From an uncultured Bacilli bacterium (GTDB taxonomy: Bacteria > Bacillota_I > Bacilli_A > RF39 > UBA660): DNA of 23,219 bases. The DNA lies in contig CAJUHL010000022.1 in the NCBI GenBank assembly GCA_910586425.1, positions 1 to 23,219 on the forward strand, in the 5' to 3' direction. The translations under genes were made by a program, and so were the position numbers. Under the pieces are notes generated by a model that had not been told where the DNA came from, did not search any database, and saw only the letters and a program-made list of their open reading frames with translations. The first letter of the stretch is position 1. The number at the start of each line of letters is the position of its first letter. Positions 23,210-23,219 of this stretch are shown in pieces.

Positions 23210-23219
23210 GGTTGAATGA

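Overview
The window comes from a low-GC Gram-positive bacterium (Bacillota). Evidence: AT-rich DNA, strong AGGAGG-type ribosome binding sites, a T-box leader, a Bacillus-type LexA box, a short DnaE, and a Pol IV ending in a clamp-binding motif. TGA ends several genes and TGG encodes Trp, so the code is standard (table 11), not the Mycoplasma code. The gene set would fit a gut Bacilli/Erysipelotrichia-like or RF39-like lineage; that placement is inference.

Positions 1-5300 are a nested mobile region. A 4.38-kb integrative element (about 766-5150) sits inside the start of an older minus-strand serine recombinase gene. Its first 13 codons lie at 5147-5187 and the rest at 33-766. Joining the flanks at the shared GAGT restores a continuous frame through the catalytic R-V-S-T motif. 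The element carries a minus-strand cargo operon (two nucleoside 2-deoxyribosyltransferase-fold proteins and a NUDIX hydrolase), a dyad-rich 0.85-kb regulatory region, a SHOCT-like small protein and its own large serine recombinase. In the circular form that recombinase frame would read through attP for 50 more codons (768-917). Integration replaces this tail with three host-encoded residues.

Positions 5300-9900 hold an unknown small protein, tRNA-Gly(TCC), a two-gene membrane/signalling unit (small anchored protein plus a tandem solute-binding receptor with a degenerate GGDEF domain), a YihY-family membrane protein, a possible structured RNA, and rpmB (L28) on the minus strand.

Positions 9980-18300 hold dnaE, a remnant of an EEP-family nuclease/phosphatase, dinB behind a LexA box, pyruvate kinase, and a GH31 glucosidase directly downstream of pyruvate kinase.

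Positions 18560-21990 are a T-box-controlled operon: a small membrane protein translationally coupled to leuS. The leucyl-tRNA synthetase contains an intact NUDIX domain (about residues 370-508) inserted in its CP1 editing domain. This is the most unusual protein architecture in the window.

Positions 21990-23219 look like the edge of a variable surface-gene locus: a duplicated 80-90-bp repeat with a G-tract of 5 in one copy and 10 in the other, a decayed gene end, a promoter whose spacer is A- and T-tracts, and a pilin-like protein with a phage-fibre-like middle.
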